Source: Planctomycetota bacterium
GTDB taxonomy: Bacteria > Planctomycetota > Phycisphaerae > Sedimentisphaerales > Anaerobacaceae
Direction: 5' to 3'
NCBI GenBank assembly: GCA_003644295.1
Contig: QNBZ01000028.1
Coordinates: 1-9,967 of the forward strand
DNA length: 9,967 nt
Made by a program: the position numbers and the translations under genes. A model generated the notes under the pieces. The model worked only from the letters and a program-made list of their open reading frames with translations. It was not told the DNA's origin and did no database searches. Shown here piece after piece: positions 1 to 5,621 of the stretch (position 1 is the first letter of the stretch; each line of letters opens with the position of its first letter).

Positions 1-15
1 CCAGGATAAACCTGG
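1..15. repeat. Short inverted repeat at window edge
   Basis: CCAGG-ATAAA-CCTGG is a perfect 5-bp inverted repeat with a 5-nt loop, followed by a run of G. It lies downstream of the leftward sigma-54 activator gene. Read on the minus strand it has a run of C before it and no T-tract visible within the window, so it is not a convincing terminator. It may be part of the repeat-rich intergenic element that continues to the right. Confidence 0.3.
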
Positions 16-40
16 GGGGGTTCGTCCAGTTTAGAATGAA

Positions 41-82
41 TTAGGCACTTTAGGCACTCCACACTTTAGCTCACTCCACACT
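41..82. repeat. Nested direct repeats (TTAG-CACT units)
   Basis: Three consecutive units begin with TTAG: TTAGGCACT at 41-49, a 16-nt unit at 50-65 that starts with the same nine bases, and a 17-nt unit at 66-82. The last two share the 11-mer CACTCCACACT (55-65 and 72-82). This is direct evidence of local tandem duplication in non-coding DNA. Function is unknown. It looks like intergenic simple-sequence expansion rather than an operator array, because the spacing is irregular. Confidence 0.6.
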
Positions 83-107
83 GCGGTGTAACCCTAAATC
101 TCGAAGG

Positions 108-155
108 TTGGTAATTGGTGATTGGTGATTGTGGAAATCTGAAATCGGTAATCGG
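108..155. repeat. Heptanucleotide tandem repeat, GGTRATT, decaying to the right
   Basis: GGTAATT (110-116), GGTGATT (117-123) and GGTGATT (124-130) are three adjacent 7-bp units. They are followed by degenerate copies that include AATCGGTAATCGG near 143-155. The array ends one base before the stop codon of the leftward sigma-54 activator, so it lies in that gene's 3' flank. No open reading frame or terminator hairpin was recognised here. The repeat is probably a slippage product. Confidence 0.55.
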
Positions 156-156
156 C

Positions 157-1242
157 TTACGTCCATACGGGATGGAGATTATATTTTTCGACGAGGCGGG
201 ATAGTTTGCGATGGTCGATTCTGAGCAGTTTTGCCGCTGCCATTTTTCGTCCGTTGGCTGCCTGCAATGCGCGAATTACAAGTTTCTCATTGACGCTGTC
301 CAGAGTTGGAAAAGCCCTTTCCTGTGTGGGCAGTATATTTCCCATAAGTATATCCGCTGGAAGCGCTGAAACTTCAATCGTATCTGAATCGTTCAGGACA
401 TAAGCGGATTCCATAGCGTTTGCGAGTTCTCGAACGTTTCCAGGCCAGTGATAATTTGTTAACATTTCTATCGCCGCTGATGATAACGTTTTGGGAGGTT
501 CATTATAAAGTTGGGCCTGTTTGTCGAGGAAGTATTTGGCCAGAACGATGATGTCTTCTTGACGTTCCCGTAACGGCGGAAGTTCAATATGGACGACGTT
601 GAGTCGGAAATACAGGTCTGCCCGGAAGTTGCCGTTTTTGACCTCTTGTCTTAAATCACGGTTTGTTGCACAGATTACGCGTACGTCCACAGGATACAAT
701 TTTGTCGAACCGACAGGCGTTACGCAGGATTCCTGCAGGATGCGCAGCAGTTTTGCCTGCAAACCCATACTCAATTCTGAGATTTCGTCGAGGAATATAG
801 TACCGCCGTCGGCGGCTCTGAAAAAACCCAGCGTATCGCTGATGGCTCCGGTAAAAGAACCTTTTATATGTCCGAATAATTGACTTTCAAAAAGTTGTCC
901 AGATAAAGAAGCACAATCCACCGGCACAAAGATGTTTTCCGCCCGCTTGCTGTACGAATGGATATGATTGGCGACTATTTCCTTACCGGTTCCGGTCTCG
1001 CCAAAGATGATAACGGAGCTATCCCGCGGGGCAATTTTTTTAATGGTTTTGATAATTGACTGAAATGCAGCCGACCGGCCGACAAGACGCTCGCTTATTT
1101 GTTCCGAGCAACTCCATTTGCTTTGCGCGTATTGCTCAGAGACATCCTGCCTTGTAGTAGTTTTATATGCACCGCTCCTCACTATTTTTGCCTTCCTGCT
1201 CCTTAACAGACAGTAACTTGTCAACTTGACTAACTTATACAC
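157..1242 (-). CDS. Orphan sigma-54-dependent transcriptional activator (AAA+ and Fis HTH, no sensor domain)
   Basis: Bacterial enhancer-binding protein that would use ATP hydrolysis to open promoters bound by RNA polymerase-sigma54. Visible in the 361 residues: Walker A GETGTGKE (81-88), the sigma54-contacting L1 loop as GSFTGA (128-133; family consensus GAFTGA), Walker B GGTIFLDE (146-153), sensor I with VICATNRDL (189-197), an arginine-rich FRADLYFRLN segment (206-215), WPGNVREL (266-273), and a C-terminal Fis-type helix-turn-helix (about 316-356). The first 50 or so residues are basic and show no receiver, GAF or PAS domain, so activity may be set by expression level or a partner. The start is uncertain. 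The GTG at 1242 lacks a Shine-Dalgarno, while an in-frame GTG at 1180-1182 has AGGAAGG 8 nt upstream and would give 341 residues. A sigma-70-like promoter lies upstream (1352-1380). Target genes are unknown: I found no -24/-12 sequence (TGGCAC-N5-TTGC) in the window. Confidence 0.93.
   Translation of the reverse strand: MYKLVKLTSYCLLRSRKAKIVRSGAYKTTTRQDVSEQYAQSKWSCSEQISERLVGRSAAFQSIIKTIKKIAPRDSSVIIFGETGTGKEIVANHIHSYSKRAENIFVPVDCASLSGQLFESQLFGHIKGSFTGAISDTLGFFRAADGGTIFLDEISELSMGLQAKLLRILQESCVTPVGSTKLYPVDVRVICATNRDLRQEVKNGNFRADLYFRLNVVHIELPPLRERQEDIIVLAKYFLDKQAQLYNEPPKTLSSAAIEMLTNYHWPGNVRELANAMESAYVLNDSDTIEVSALPADILMGNILPTQERAFPTLDSVNEKLVIRALQAANGRKMAAAKLLRIDHRKLSRLVEKYNLHPVWT
1191..1197 (-). 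promoter_or_regulatory. Shine-Dalgarno-like site favouring an internal GTG start
   Basis: On the minus strand AGGAAGG lies 8 nt before the GTG at 1182-1180, which is codon 21 of the sigma-54 activator frame. The longer start at 1242 has no comparable site. The sequence therefore suggests a shorter N-terminus, and the basic first 20 residues may be untranslated. This is inference from spacing and complementarity only. Confidence 0.4.
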
Positions 1243-1316
1243 CCAACAGCAAAATAAAGCGGGTACAAAAGCTTACACCATACCGGTGAGATTTCTCTCC
1301 TCCCCATTGATTTGAA

Positions 1317-1336
1317 AATGGACTGAAAAGTCCATT
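1317..1336 (-). other. Perfect 8-bp hairpin in the activator's leader
   Basis: AATGGACT and AGTCCATT form a perfect 8-bp inverted repeat around a 4-nt loop (TTTC on the minus strand). It lies just downstream of the predicted -10 (1352-1357), so it would sit near the 5' end of the sigma-54 activator mRNA. It is not followed by a T-run, so it is not a classic terminator. It may be a 5'-stabilising hairpin or a dimeric operator. Confidence 0.45.
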
Positions 1337-1351
1337 CTTACAACTTGTGAA

Positions 1352-1380
1352 ATACTATACGCTTTCCTGCCGGTTGTCAA
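1352..1380 (-). promoter_or_regulatory. Sigma-70-type promoter for the sigma-54 activator
   Basis: On the minus strand a perfect TTGACA (-35; 1375-1380) is followed, after exactly 17 nt, by TAGTAT (-10; 1352-1357). An overlapping TATAGT would give a 15-nt spacer. Transcription would start near 1345, leaving a leader of about 100 nt to the GTG at 1242 or about 160 nt to the GTG at 1182. A GAAATTTC palindrome at 1392-1399 lies just upstream of the -35. The promoter suggests that the activator can be expressed independently of the GT9 and NUDIX genes upstream. Confidence 0.6.
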
Positions 1381-1472
1381 GACTTATTTTGGAAATTTCT
1401 GGTTTTTTTATTCAGGCAGGCAGCTTTTTTTGTTGAAATTTGTTTTGTCGTAACCCTAATTATAAAAAGCGG

Positions 1473-2534
1473 TTATGTTAAATTTGCGAATAAAACATCC
1501 AGAACCTTCTGCTGCAACTTAAATGATGGTTCTTCGCCAAAGCTGTGGGCATTGCCTGTAAACAGCGTTACAGTCGGCCCGATTGGTTTATATACTGCCG
1601 GATTGGTCGGGCCGAAAACGGCTAATGTCTTGATGCCTAAAGCGCCTGCTAAATGTGTAATCCCGCTGTCATTGCCGAGATAGCAATCCGCACAACCGAT
1701 GACCTCCAAAGCGCCTGCCAGAGACAAATCCGTCAGGCATTTTGCAATGCTTCTTATATTTTTAATCGTTGCACTACTGAATCGCTCTGCCTCGGCTGGT
1801 CCCAGCAAAAATACTGCTTCTATGTCTTCGCAGATAAGCTTTTTGGCCACGGCTAAGAAATTATTCAGGTGCCAGCATTTGTGTGAACCGCCGCTGCCCG
1901 GCTGAATCACCACCAACTTTTTGGAAAAATCAACACCTATGTCTTTTAGATGTTCTCTGCCGCTACTTAAATCGGCGCTGGTCGCTTTTATTAAACAATT
2001 GCTGGAGTTGACCTGGTAGCTTGGCAGAGACAGGCCGCTTTGCTCGATAAATTGCTGTATGTAGAAGTTAGTCAAATGCCCAGAGAAATGTTCCGGCGGT
2101 TTCATTGACAATGTTATTACTTCCACACTATGACTGCAATGAGCGGTGAAAATCAGATTTTGTTCAAAGTCGCTGTTTGGCTCACCCAGAAATGTTACTA
2201 TCCAGGCGTAGTCGGCAAAAAGGTTTATCAGAGGGTCTCCATCGGCAAGGTCGAATTCTTTTGTTTTCGCAAACAAGCGATGTAAATCCACTGAATCAAT
2301 CGAACGGATTCCGTCAACGCACGTCCTGCCAGGCAGAATGCCGATATATTCACCGTGTCCGAGAATATCAATCCCGCCTATCCCGAGGCAATCCTTCATA
2401 AAAGCAGCTAAAGGTAGGGTTAATAGACAGTCGCCAATAGCACCAGGTTGTATTATCAACCCGCGCAGAGTTTGTCTGGTTAGTTCGGCCCCTTTTTCCC
2501 TGAGCAGATTTAAGATGTTATCGTTCGTCCGCAT
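1473..2534 (-). CDS. Glycosyltransferase family 9 (ADP-heptose:LPS heptosyltransferase-like)
   Basis: A 353-residue GT-B enzyme expected to transfer a sugar, classically a heptose from an ADP-activated donor, to an LPS-type acceptor at the inner face of the inner membrane. The N-terminal Rossmann half opens with GLIIQPGAIGDCLLTLPLAA (25-44). D35 matches the position of the catalytic aspartate of WaaC-type enzymes. The C-terminal half has QPGSGGSHKCWHLNNF (211-226, with K219) and the donor-binding LGNDSGITHLAGALG (286-300), followed by VFGPTNP (306-312). Length is normal for the family, with about 24 residues before the first strand. It starts at an ATG inside the end of the NUDIX gene (17-bp overlap) with only a weak GGGG upstream, so translational coupling is likely. 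A second GT9 domain is encoded divergently at 3147-5024. The exact sugar and acceptor cannot be read from sequence, and symbols such as waaC or waaF would be over-calls. Confidence 0.9.
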   Translation of the reverse strand: MRTNDNILNLLREKGAELTRQTLRGLIIQPGAIGDCLLTLPLAAFMKDCLGIGGIDILGHGEYIGILPGRTCVDGIRSIDSVDLHRLFAKTKEFDLADGDPLINLFADYAWIVTFLGEPNSDFEQNLIFTAHCSHSVEVITLSMKPPEHFSGHLTNFYIQQFIEQSGLSLPSYQVNSSNCLIKATSADLSSGREHLKDIGVDFSKKLVVIQPGSGGSHKCWHLNNFLAVAKKLICEDIEAVFLLGPAEAERFSSATIKNIRSIAKCLTDLSLAGALEVIGCADCYLGNDSGITHLAGALGIKTLAVFGPTNPAVYKPIGPTVTLFTGNAHSFGEEPSFKLQQKVLDVLFANLT

Positions 2535-3003
2535 AATTGATACGCCCCAACGTTGGCGTATGTAATTTTCTTATTGCGAACTCGGCGACTTCACTATGGT
2601 CGAACGCCATATCTTCAGGTAGTTTCTTTATATCAAACCATTGTGCCTTTGCTGCGTCGTCACCGGCTTTTATATTGTTTAGCCCTTCCGTTGCGATGCC
2701 CATAAACACTATTGTGATTTGCCTTCCTCTTGGGTCGCGGCCCACTTTGCCGAAGGTGTGCATTTGTTCCAGTTGCACATTTATCAGCCCTGTTTCCTCG
2801 GCTAATTCTCTGGCTGCCGCATCTTCCAGTTCCTCATCGATATCCACAAAGCCGCCCGGCAGCGCCCATTTACCTTTGAACGGCTCGTTTTTACGATTGA
2901 TAAGCAGCAGCTTGACTTTGTTCTCGAAAAGCCCAAAGACAGCGGCATCAACCGTAACCATCGGCCTTGGCCAGTCATAAACGTATTTATCCCTTTTAGC
3001 CAT
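2518..3003 (-). CDS. NUDIX hydrolase (ADP-ribose pyrophosphatase-like)
   Basis: A 161-residue cytosolic hydrolase that cleaves a nucleoside diphosphate linked to another group (X), using a divalent metal. The NUDIX signature is complete: G51-x5-E57-x7-R65-E66-L-x-E69-E70-x-G72-L73, with the GGFVDIDEELEDAAARELAEE helix. The upstream KWALPGG (45-51) and the downstream FGKVGRDPRGRQITIVFMG (84-102) resemble the ADP-ribose/NrtR-like branch, so an ADP-sugar substrate is the best guess, though not certain. There is no C-terminal winged helix, so it is not an NrtR regulator. It is the first gene of a leftward pair, and its TAA lies inside the start of the GT9 gene. The ATG at 3003 has only a weak upstream GTGG. 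The AT-rich divergent spacer to its right presumably carries its promoter, but I could not choose one confidently. Confidence 0.92.
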   Translation of the reverse strand: MAKRDKYVYDWPRPMVTVDAAVFGLFENKVKLLLINRKNEPFKGKWALPGGFVDIDEELEDAAARELAEETGLINVQLEQMHTFGKVGRDPRGRQITIVFMGIATEGLNNIKAGDDAAKAQWFDIKKLPEDMAFDHSEVAEFAIRKLHTPTLGRINYADER

Positions 3004-3045
3004 AGTATATCCACATCAAGTATCAAACATCATTCAATATTCAAT

Positions 3046-3097
3046 CTTTTTGCATTTTAATATGTAATTTCGCTTTTTACATTTTAATTTTTAATTT
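3046..3097. repeat. Two 25-bp AT-rich direct repeats, 27-bp period
   Basis: Copies at 3046-3070 and 3073-3097 match at 22 of 25 positions. Each begins CTTTTT, continues CATTTTAAT and ends AATTT. They sit between the divergent NUDIX and kinase-GT9 genes. The 27-bp period is not an integral number of helical turns, which argues weakly against two same-face protein sites. The repeat may serve as UP-element-like AT-rich DNA or be a local duplication. Further left, TTCAAT motifs also recur around 3033-3045. Confidence 0.55.
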
Positions 3098-3108
3098 TCC
3101 TATACCAA

Positions 3109-3137
3109 TTGCCTAAAATTCTTCTTTTGCTTACAAT
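3109..3137 (+). promoter_or_regulatory. Candidate promoter for kinase-GT9 fusion; near-leaderless transcript
   Basis: TTGCCT (3109-3114), a 17-nt spacer and TACAAT (3132-3137) form a plausible sigma-70 promoter just after the AT-rich repeats. The expected transcription start is near 3144, only a few bases before the ATG at 3147. No Shine-Dalgarno precedes that ATG, so leaderless or near-leaderless translation is consistent. The -35 is imperfect. Confidence 0.4.
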
Positions 3138-3146
3138 GGCCCGACA

Positions 3147-5024
3147 ATGACTTCTTCAGGGAAAGATTTTAGTAATGGTACCAGAACCGTCCCTCTCAAA
3201 CTTGGTAATGGCTGGAGCGGCAGGGCGGTACTGTCCGATGCGCACGGAAACAATTTTTCCAAGGCCGATTGGGCAGATTGCCTTTCGCAACCACAGTTAT
3301 TATTTGAGAATATTGAAGAAATTCTGAAAACGGAAGGCCAAAACCTCGTTGTCGTGAAAAATCTTACCATCGGCAGCAGGCAACTAAAGGTTGTTATCAA
3401 GCGGCACCGTCCCAGTTTTGGTTTGCGACAATTTTTCCGTTCATTTCTGCCCGGCAGGGCGATGCGAAATTTCAAGACTGCCATCAGATTACTTAACTGC
3501 GGCATTGAAGTAGCCAAACCCTTTGTCGCAATACAGCAAAAGCGTGGCCTGCTCACCACACAAAGTATTTACATTAGTGAGTATCTCGAAAACAGTTTTT
3601 CTCTGGACGCCTTTGTACGCACTTATGGAGTACGAAAACAATTATGCCGTCAACTTGCAACGATATTAGCGGCACTTCACAAAAACGGCTTGTGGCACAG
3701 AGACCCAAAGGCCAGTAATTTCATTGTTCGCAAGGACGCAGGAAATCAATACAGAATATCGCTTGTCGATATGGACGGAATAAAGCCGTATCTGCTGCGT
3801 CGCAGGAGCAGCCAGTTGCGTTCATTATGGCAGCTTGCCGCTTCGCTTATGTCTGTTTCCGCTGTTAATCGAACGGATTACTTACGGACTTTTACAATTT
3901 ATTGCGACCTTATCGGCCTTGAAGTTTCAAAACGGCATCGGTTTTTTCGTGAGCTATCGAGCAGGGCCAAAGCCAAACATTTGCGCTCGATGGTAAAAAG
4001 TATTCTCATAGTCAAGCCAAGCGCACTGGGTGATATAGTTATGGCCTTGCCGGCGCTTTCGGCTTTGCGCAGAAGTTTTCCAAACGCCGCAATAAGCTGG
4101 CTCGTTCGCTCCGAGTTCGCTCCGCTTCTCAATGGCCATCCTCACTTGACTGATATTATTCTTTTTGACCGTAAATTTCTCGGCAGGGCCTGGTACAACT
4201 GGCGTGCATTTGTTGCTTTGCTATCGCTTATTCGTCGGCTTCGCAAAGGGAAATTTGATATCGTATTTGATTTGCAGGGCCTTTTCAGAACCGCTTCTTT
4301 AAGCTGGCTCTCCGGCTGCAAAAAGCGTTTCGGAATGGCAAATGCAAGAGAGCTTGCTCACATCTTTTACACACACAAAATTGAGCAGAACAAGGATTGC
4401 ATTCATCTTGTCGATTACTATTTGAAGATAATTCGAAGCGCCGGCGCCTCTGACACCACAGTTCAGTTTGTTTTGCCTGCGGATGCCGCTGCTGTCGATT
4501 CAGCTAACAAACTATTAGTAAGACACAGCGTCAATCCTGACAGCTACGCTGTTTTTATACCAACCTCCGCTCATCGGGACAAATGTTGGCCGATTGAGCG
4601 TTTTGCTGCTTTGGCCGATAAGATTTCATCGCAGTTTGGCTTGTCGATAATCGCTACCGCAACGGTATCCGAAAAGGGCGACGTTGAGAAGTTAAAGGCA
4701 GCAGCTAATGTTCCGATAGTGAACTTTGCGGGGCTGACCAGTATTACTGAATTAGTAGCTTTGCTGAAATCCGCCAAACTGGTAGTGAGCAATGACACCG
4801 GCCCGGGCCACATCGCTGCCGCTTTAGGCACGCCGTTGGTTCTGATATTTGGTCGCTCTAATCCTGCGAGGGTAGCTCCATACCGAAGGAGTCATTGTGT
4901 TGCGGCAATTGAACCAGACAGCAGGGGGTTCAAGGCCGACAGTACCGACCCGAAACATTCTATTAAAGCGATAACTGTTGACAATGTGTATCAGAAGGTA
5001 TGTGAGCAAATGAAGGGCAAATAG
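3147..5024 (+). CDS. Fused LPS kinase (Kdo/WaaP family) and GT9 heptosyltransferase
   Basis: A 625-residue, apparently bifunctional envelope enzyme. Residues about 65-275 form a lipopolysaccharide-kinase fold of the Kdo/WaaP type. They carry a nucleotide-binding lysine candidate (K85 in KVVIKRH), the catalytic loop HRDPKASN (184-191) with D186 and N191, and a metal-binding DMDG (208-211) in place of the usual DFG. Residues 284-625 form a complete GT9 enzyme: ILIVKPSALGDIVMALPAL (285-303, base candidate D296), HRDKCWP (476-482, K479) and VSNDTGPGHIAAALGTP (547-563, D550). The linker is almost nil: M282 is exactly where a stand-alone GT9 would start, but no Shine-Dalgarno precedes it. The inferred role is phosphorylation and glycosylation of the core of an LPS-like glycolipid on the cytoplasmic face. 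The ATG at 3147 lacks a Shine-Dalgarno. The DUF2062 gene follows 11 bp downstream, so the two are probably one operon. Donor, acceptor and phosphorylated position are unknown. Confidence 0.9.
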   Translation: MTSSGKDFSNGTRTVPLKLGNGWSGRAVLSDAHGNNFSKADWADCLSQPQLLFENIEEILKTEGQNLVVVKNLTIGSRQLKVVIKRHRPSFGLRQFFRSFLPGRAMRNFKTAIRLLNCGIEVAKPFVAIQQKRGLLTTQSIYISEYLENSFSLDAFVRTYGVRKQLCRQLATILAALHKNGLWHRDPKASNFIVRKDAGNQYRISLVDMDGIKPYLLRRRSSQLRSLWQLAASLMSVSAVNRTDYLRTFTIYCDLIGLEVSKRHRFFRELSSRAKAKHLRSMVKSILIVKPSALGDIVMALPALSALRRSFPNAAISWLVRSEFAPLLNGHPHLTDIILFDRKFLGRAWYNWRAFVALLSLIRRLRKGKFDIVFDLQGLFRTASLSWLSGCKKRFGMANARELAHIFYTHKIEQNKDCIHLVDYYLKIIRSAGASDTTVQFVLPADAAAVDSANKLLVRHSVNPDSYAVFIPTSAHRDKCWPIERFAALADKISSQFGLSIIATATVSEKGDVEKLKAAANVPIVNFAGLTSITELVALLKSAKLVVSNDTGPGHIAAALGTPLVLIFGRSNPARVAPYRRSHCVAAIEPDSRGFKADSTDPKHSIKAITVDNVYQKVCEQMKGK

Positions 5025-5035
5025 CGCCGCGAATT

Positions 5036-5599
5036 ATGACAACGAAAAGGAAAAGACGAAATCATACTGCTCTCGGTCGGCTGAAGCGATTTTTGAAGTT
5101 TCGCATTTTACACGTCAACGATTCGCCGCACCGTATAGCGATGGGCGTGGCGTTGGGGCTGTTTATTGCCTGGACGCCGGCTCTGGGCTTTCACATTTTT
5201 ATAGCTTTAGGTTTAGCTATCCTCCTGCGGGCAAACAAATTCGTAGCCCTTCTTTTTATATGGGCCAACAATCCATTCACTCTCATCCCAATTTACTATC
5301 CGAACTATCTGCTTGGCAGAGCAATTATGAAAACATTTCACTGCAAGACAGAACTATCAAGTGCACAGACGCAGGAAATGTTTAGTCGGATTGGCTCATC
5401 GGCGTCGTTCGCCGGCATTTTTCACTGGCGGTTCTGGCAGAATCTTTTCACATTCCTCTGGCAGAAAGGCCCGGAGCTTTGGCTCGGCTCGCTCATCATC
5501 GGTCTTTTAGTGGCGTTAGCAGGATATTTTATAACCTATCGTTTTATCCGCTGGTATCGAATAGTCCACCCGCACAGGCGATTCTCGATAAGCCAGTAA
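5036..5599 (+). CDS. DUF2062 membrane protein
   Basis: A 187-residue integral membrane protein of the DUF2062 family, whose biochemical role is not established. It has a basic N-terminus (KRKRRNH, 4-10) and a hydrophobic block at 33-65 containing the family-typical GVALGLFIAWTPALGFH (37-53). A second block (about 66-95) carries WANNPFTLIPIYYPNYLLG (76-94), with the conserved Asn-Pro and Tyr, and a last hydrophobic helix lies at about 148-170. Basic residues at both ends suggest cytoplasmic termini. It follows the kinase-GT9 fusion by 11 bp, with no strong ribosome-binding site, so it is probably co-transcribed and coupled. DUF2062 genes are found near glycan or lipid genes in various bacteria, so an envelope role is a reasonable inference but not more. 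It ends 22 bp from the stop of the convergent ileS gene, with no clear terminator between. Confidence 0.85.
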   Translation: MTTKRKRRNHTALGRLKRFLKFRILHVNDSPHRIAMGVALGLFIAWTPALGFHIFIALGLAILLRANKFVALLFIWANNPFTLIPIYYPNYLLGRAIMKTFHCKTELSSAQTQEMFSRIGSSASFAGIFHWRFWQNLFTFLWQKGPELWLGSLIIGLLVALAGYFITYRFIRWYRIVHPHRRFSISQ

Positions 5600-5621
5600 T
5601 TCGCAAACAACGAATCCTGAT

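Noticed and set aside
1231..1307. Possible 25-codon leader peptide (ATG at 1307) upstream of the sigma-54 activator
   Set aside because: No ribosome-binding site precedes it, and the composition shows no attenuator-like codon run. Too weak to annotate.
1411..1431. GC-rich block followed by seven T on the plus strand, terminator-like
   Set aside because: The GC-rich part (repeated GGCA) is not self-complementary, and no plus-strand gene precedes it.
1861..1880. TGGCAC on the minus strand as a sigma-54 -24 element
   Set aside because: There is no GC at the required -12 spacing, and it lies inside the GT9 coding sequence. Other TGGCAC hits in the window also fail.
2537..2980. Long plus-strand open frame (147 codons) opposite the NUDIX gene
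   Set aside because: It is Ser/Pro-rich without family features and lies wholly antisense to a clear NUDIX domain. It is a shadow frame.
3131..3559. Minus-strand open frame (142 codons) opposite the kinase domain
   Set aside because: No recognisable domain, and it is antisense to conserved kinase-coding sequence.
3990..5024. Separate GT9 gene starting at the internal ATG (M282 of the fusion)
   Set aside because: The frame is open from 3147 with a complete kinase domain, and no Shine-Dalgarno precedes 3990. A separate product is possible but not supported.
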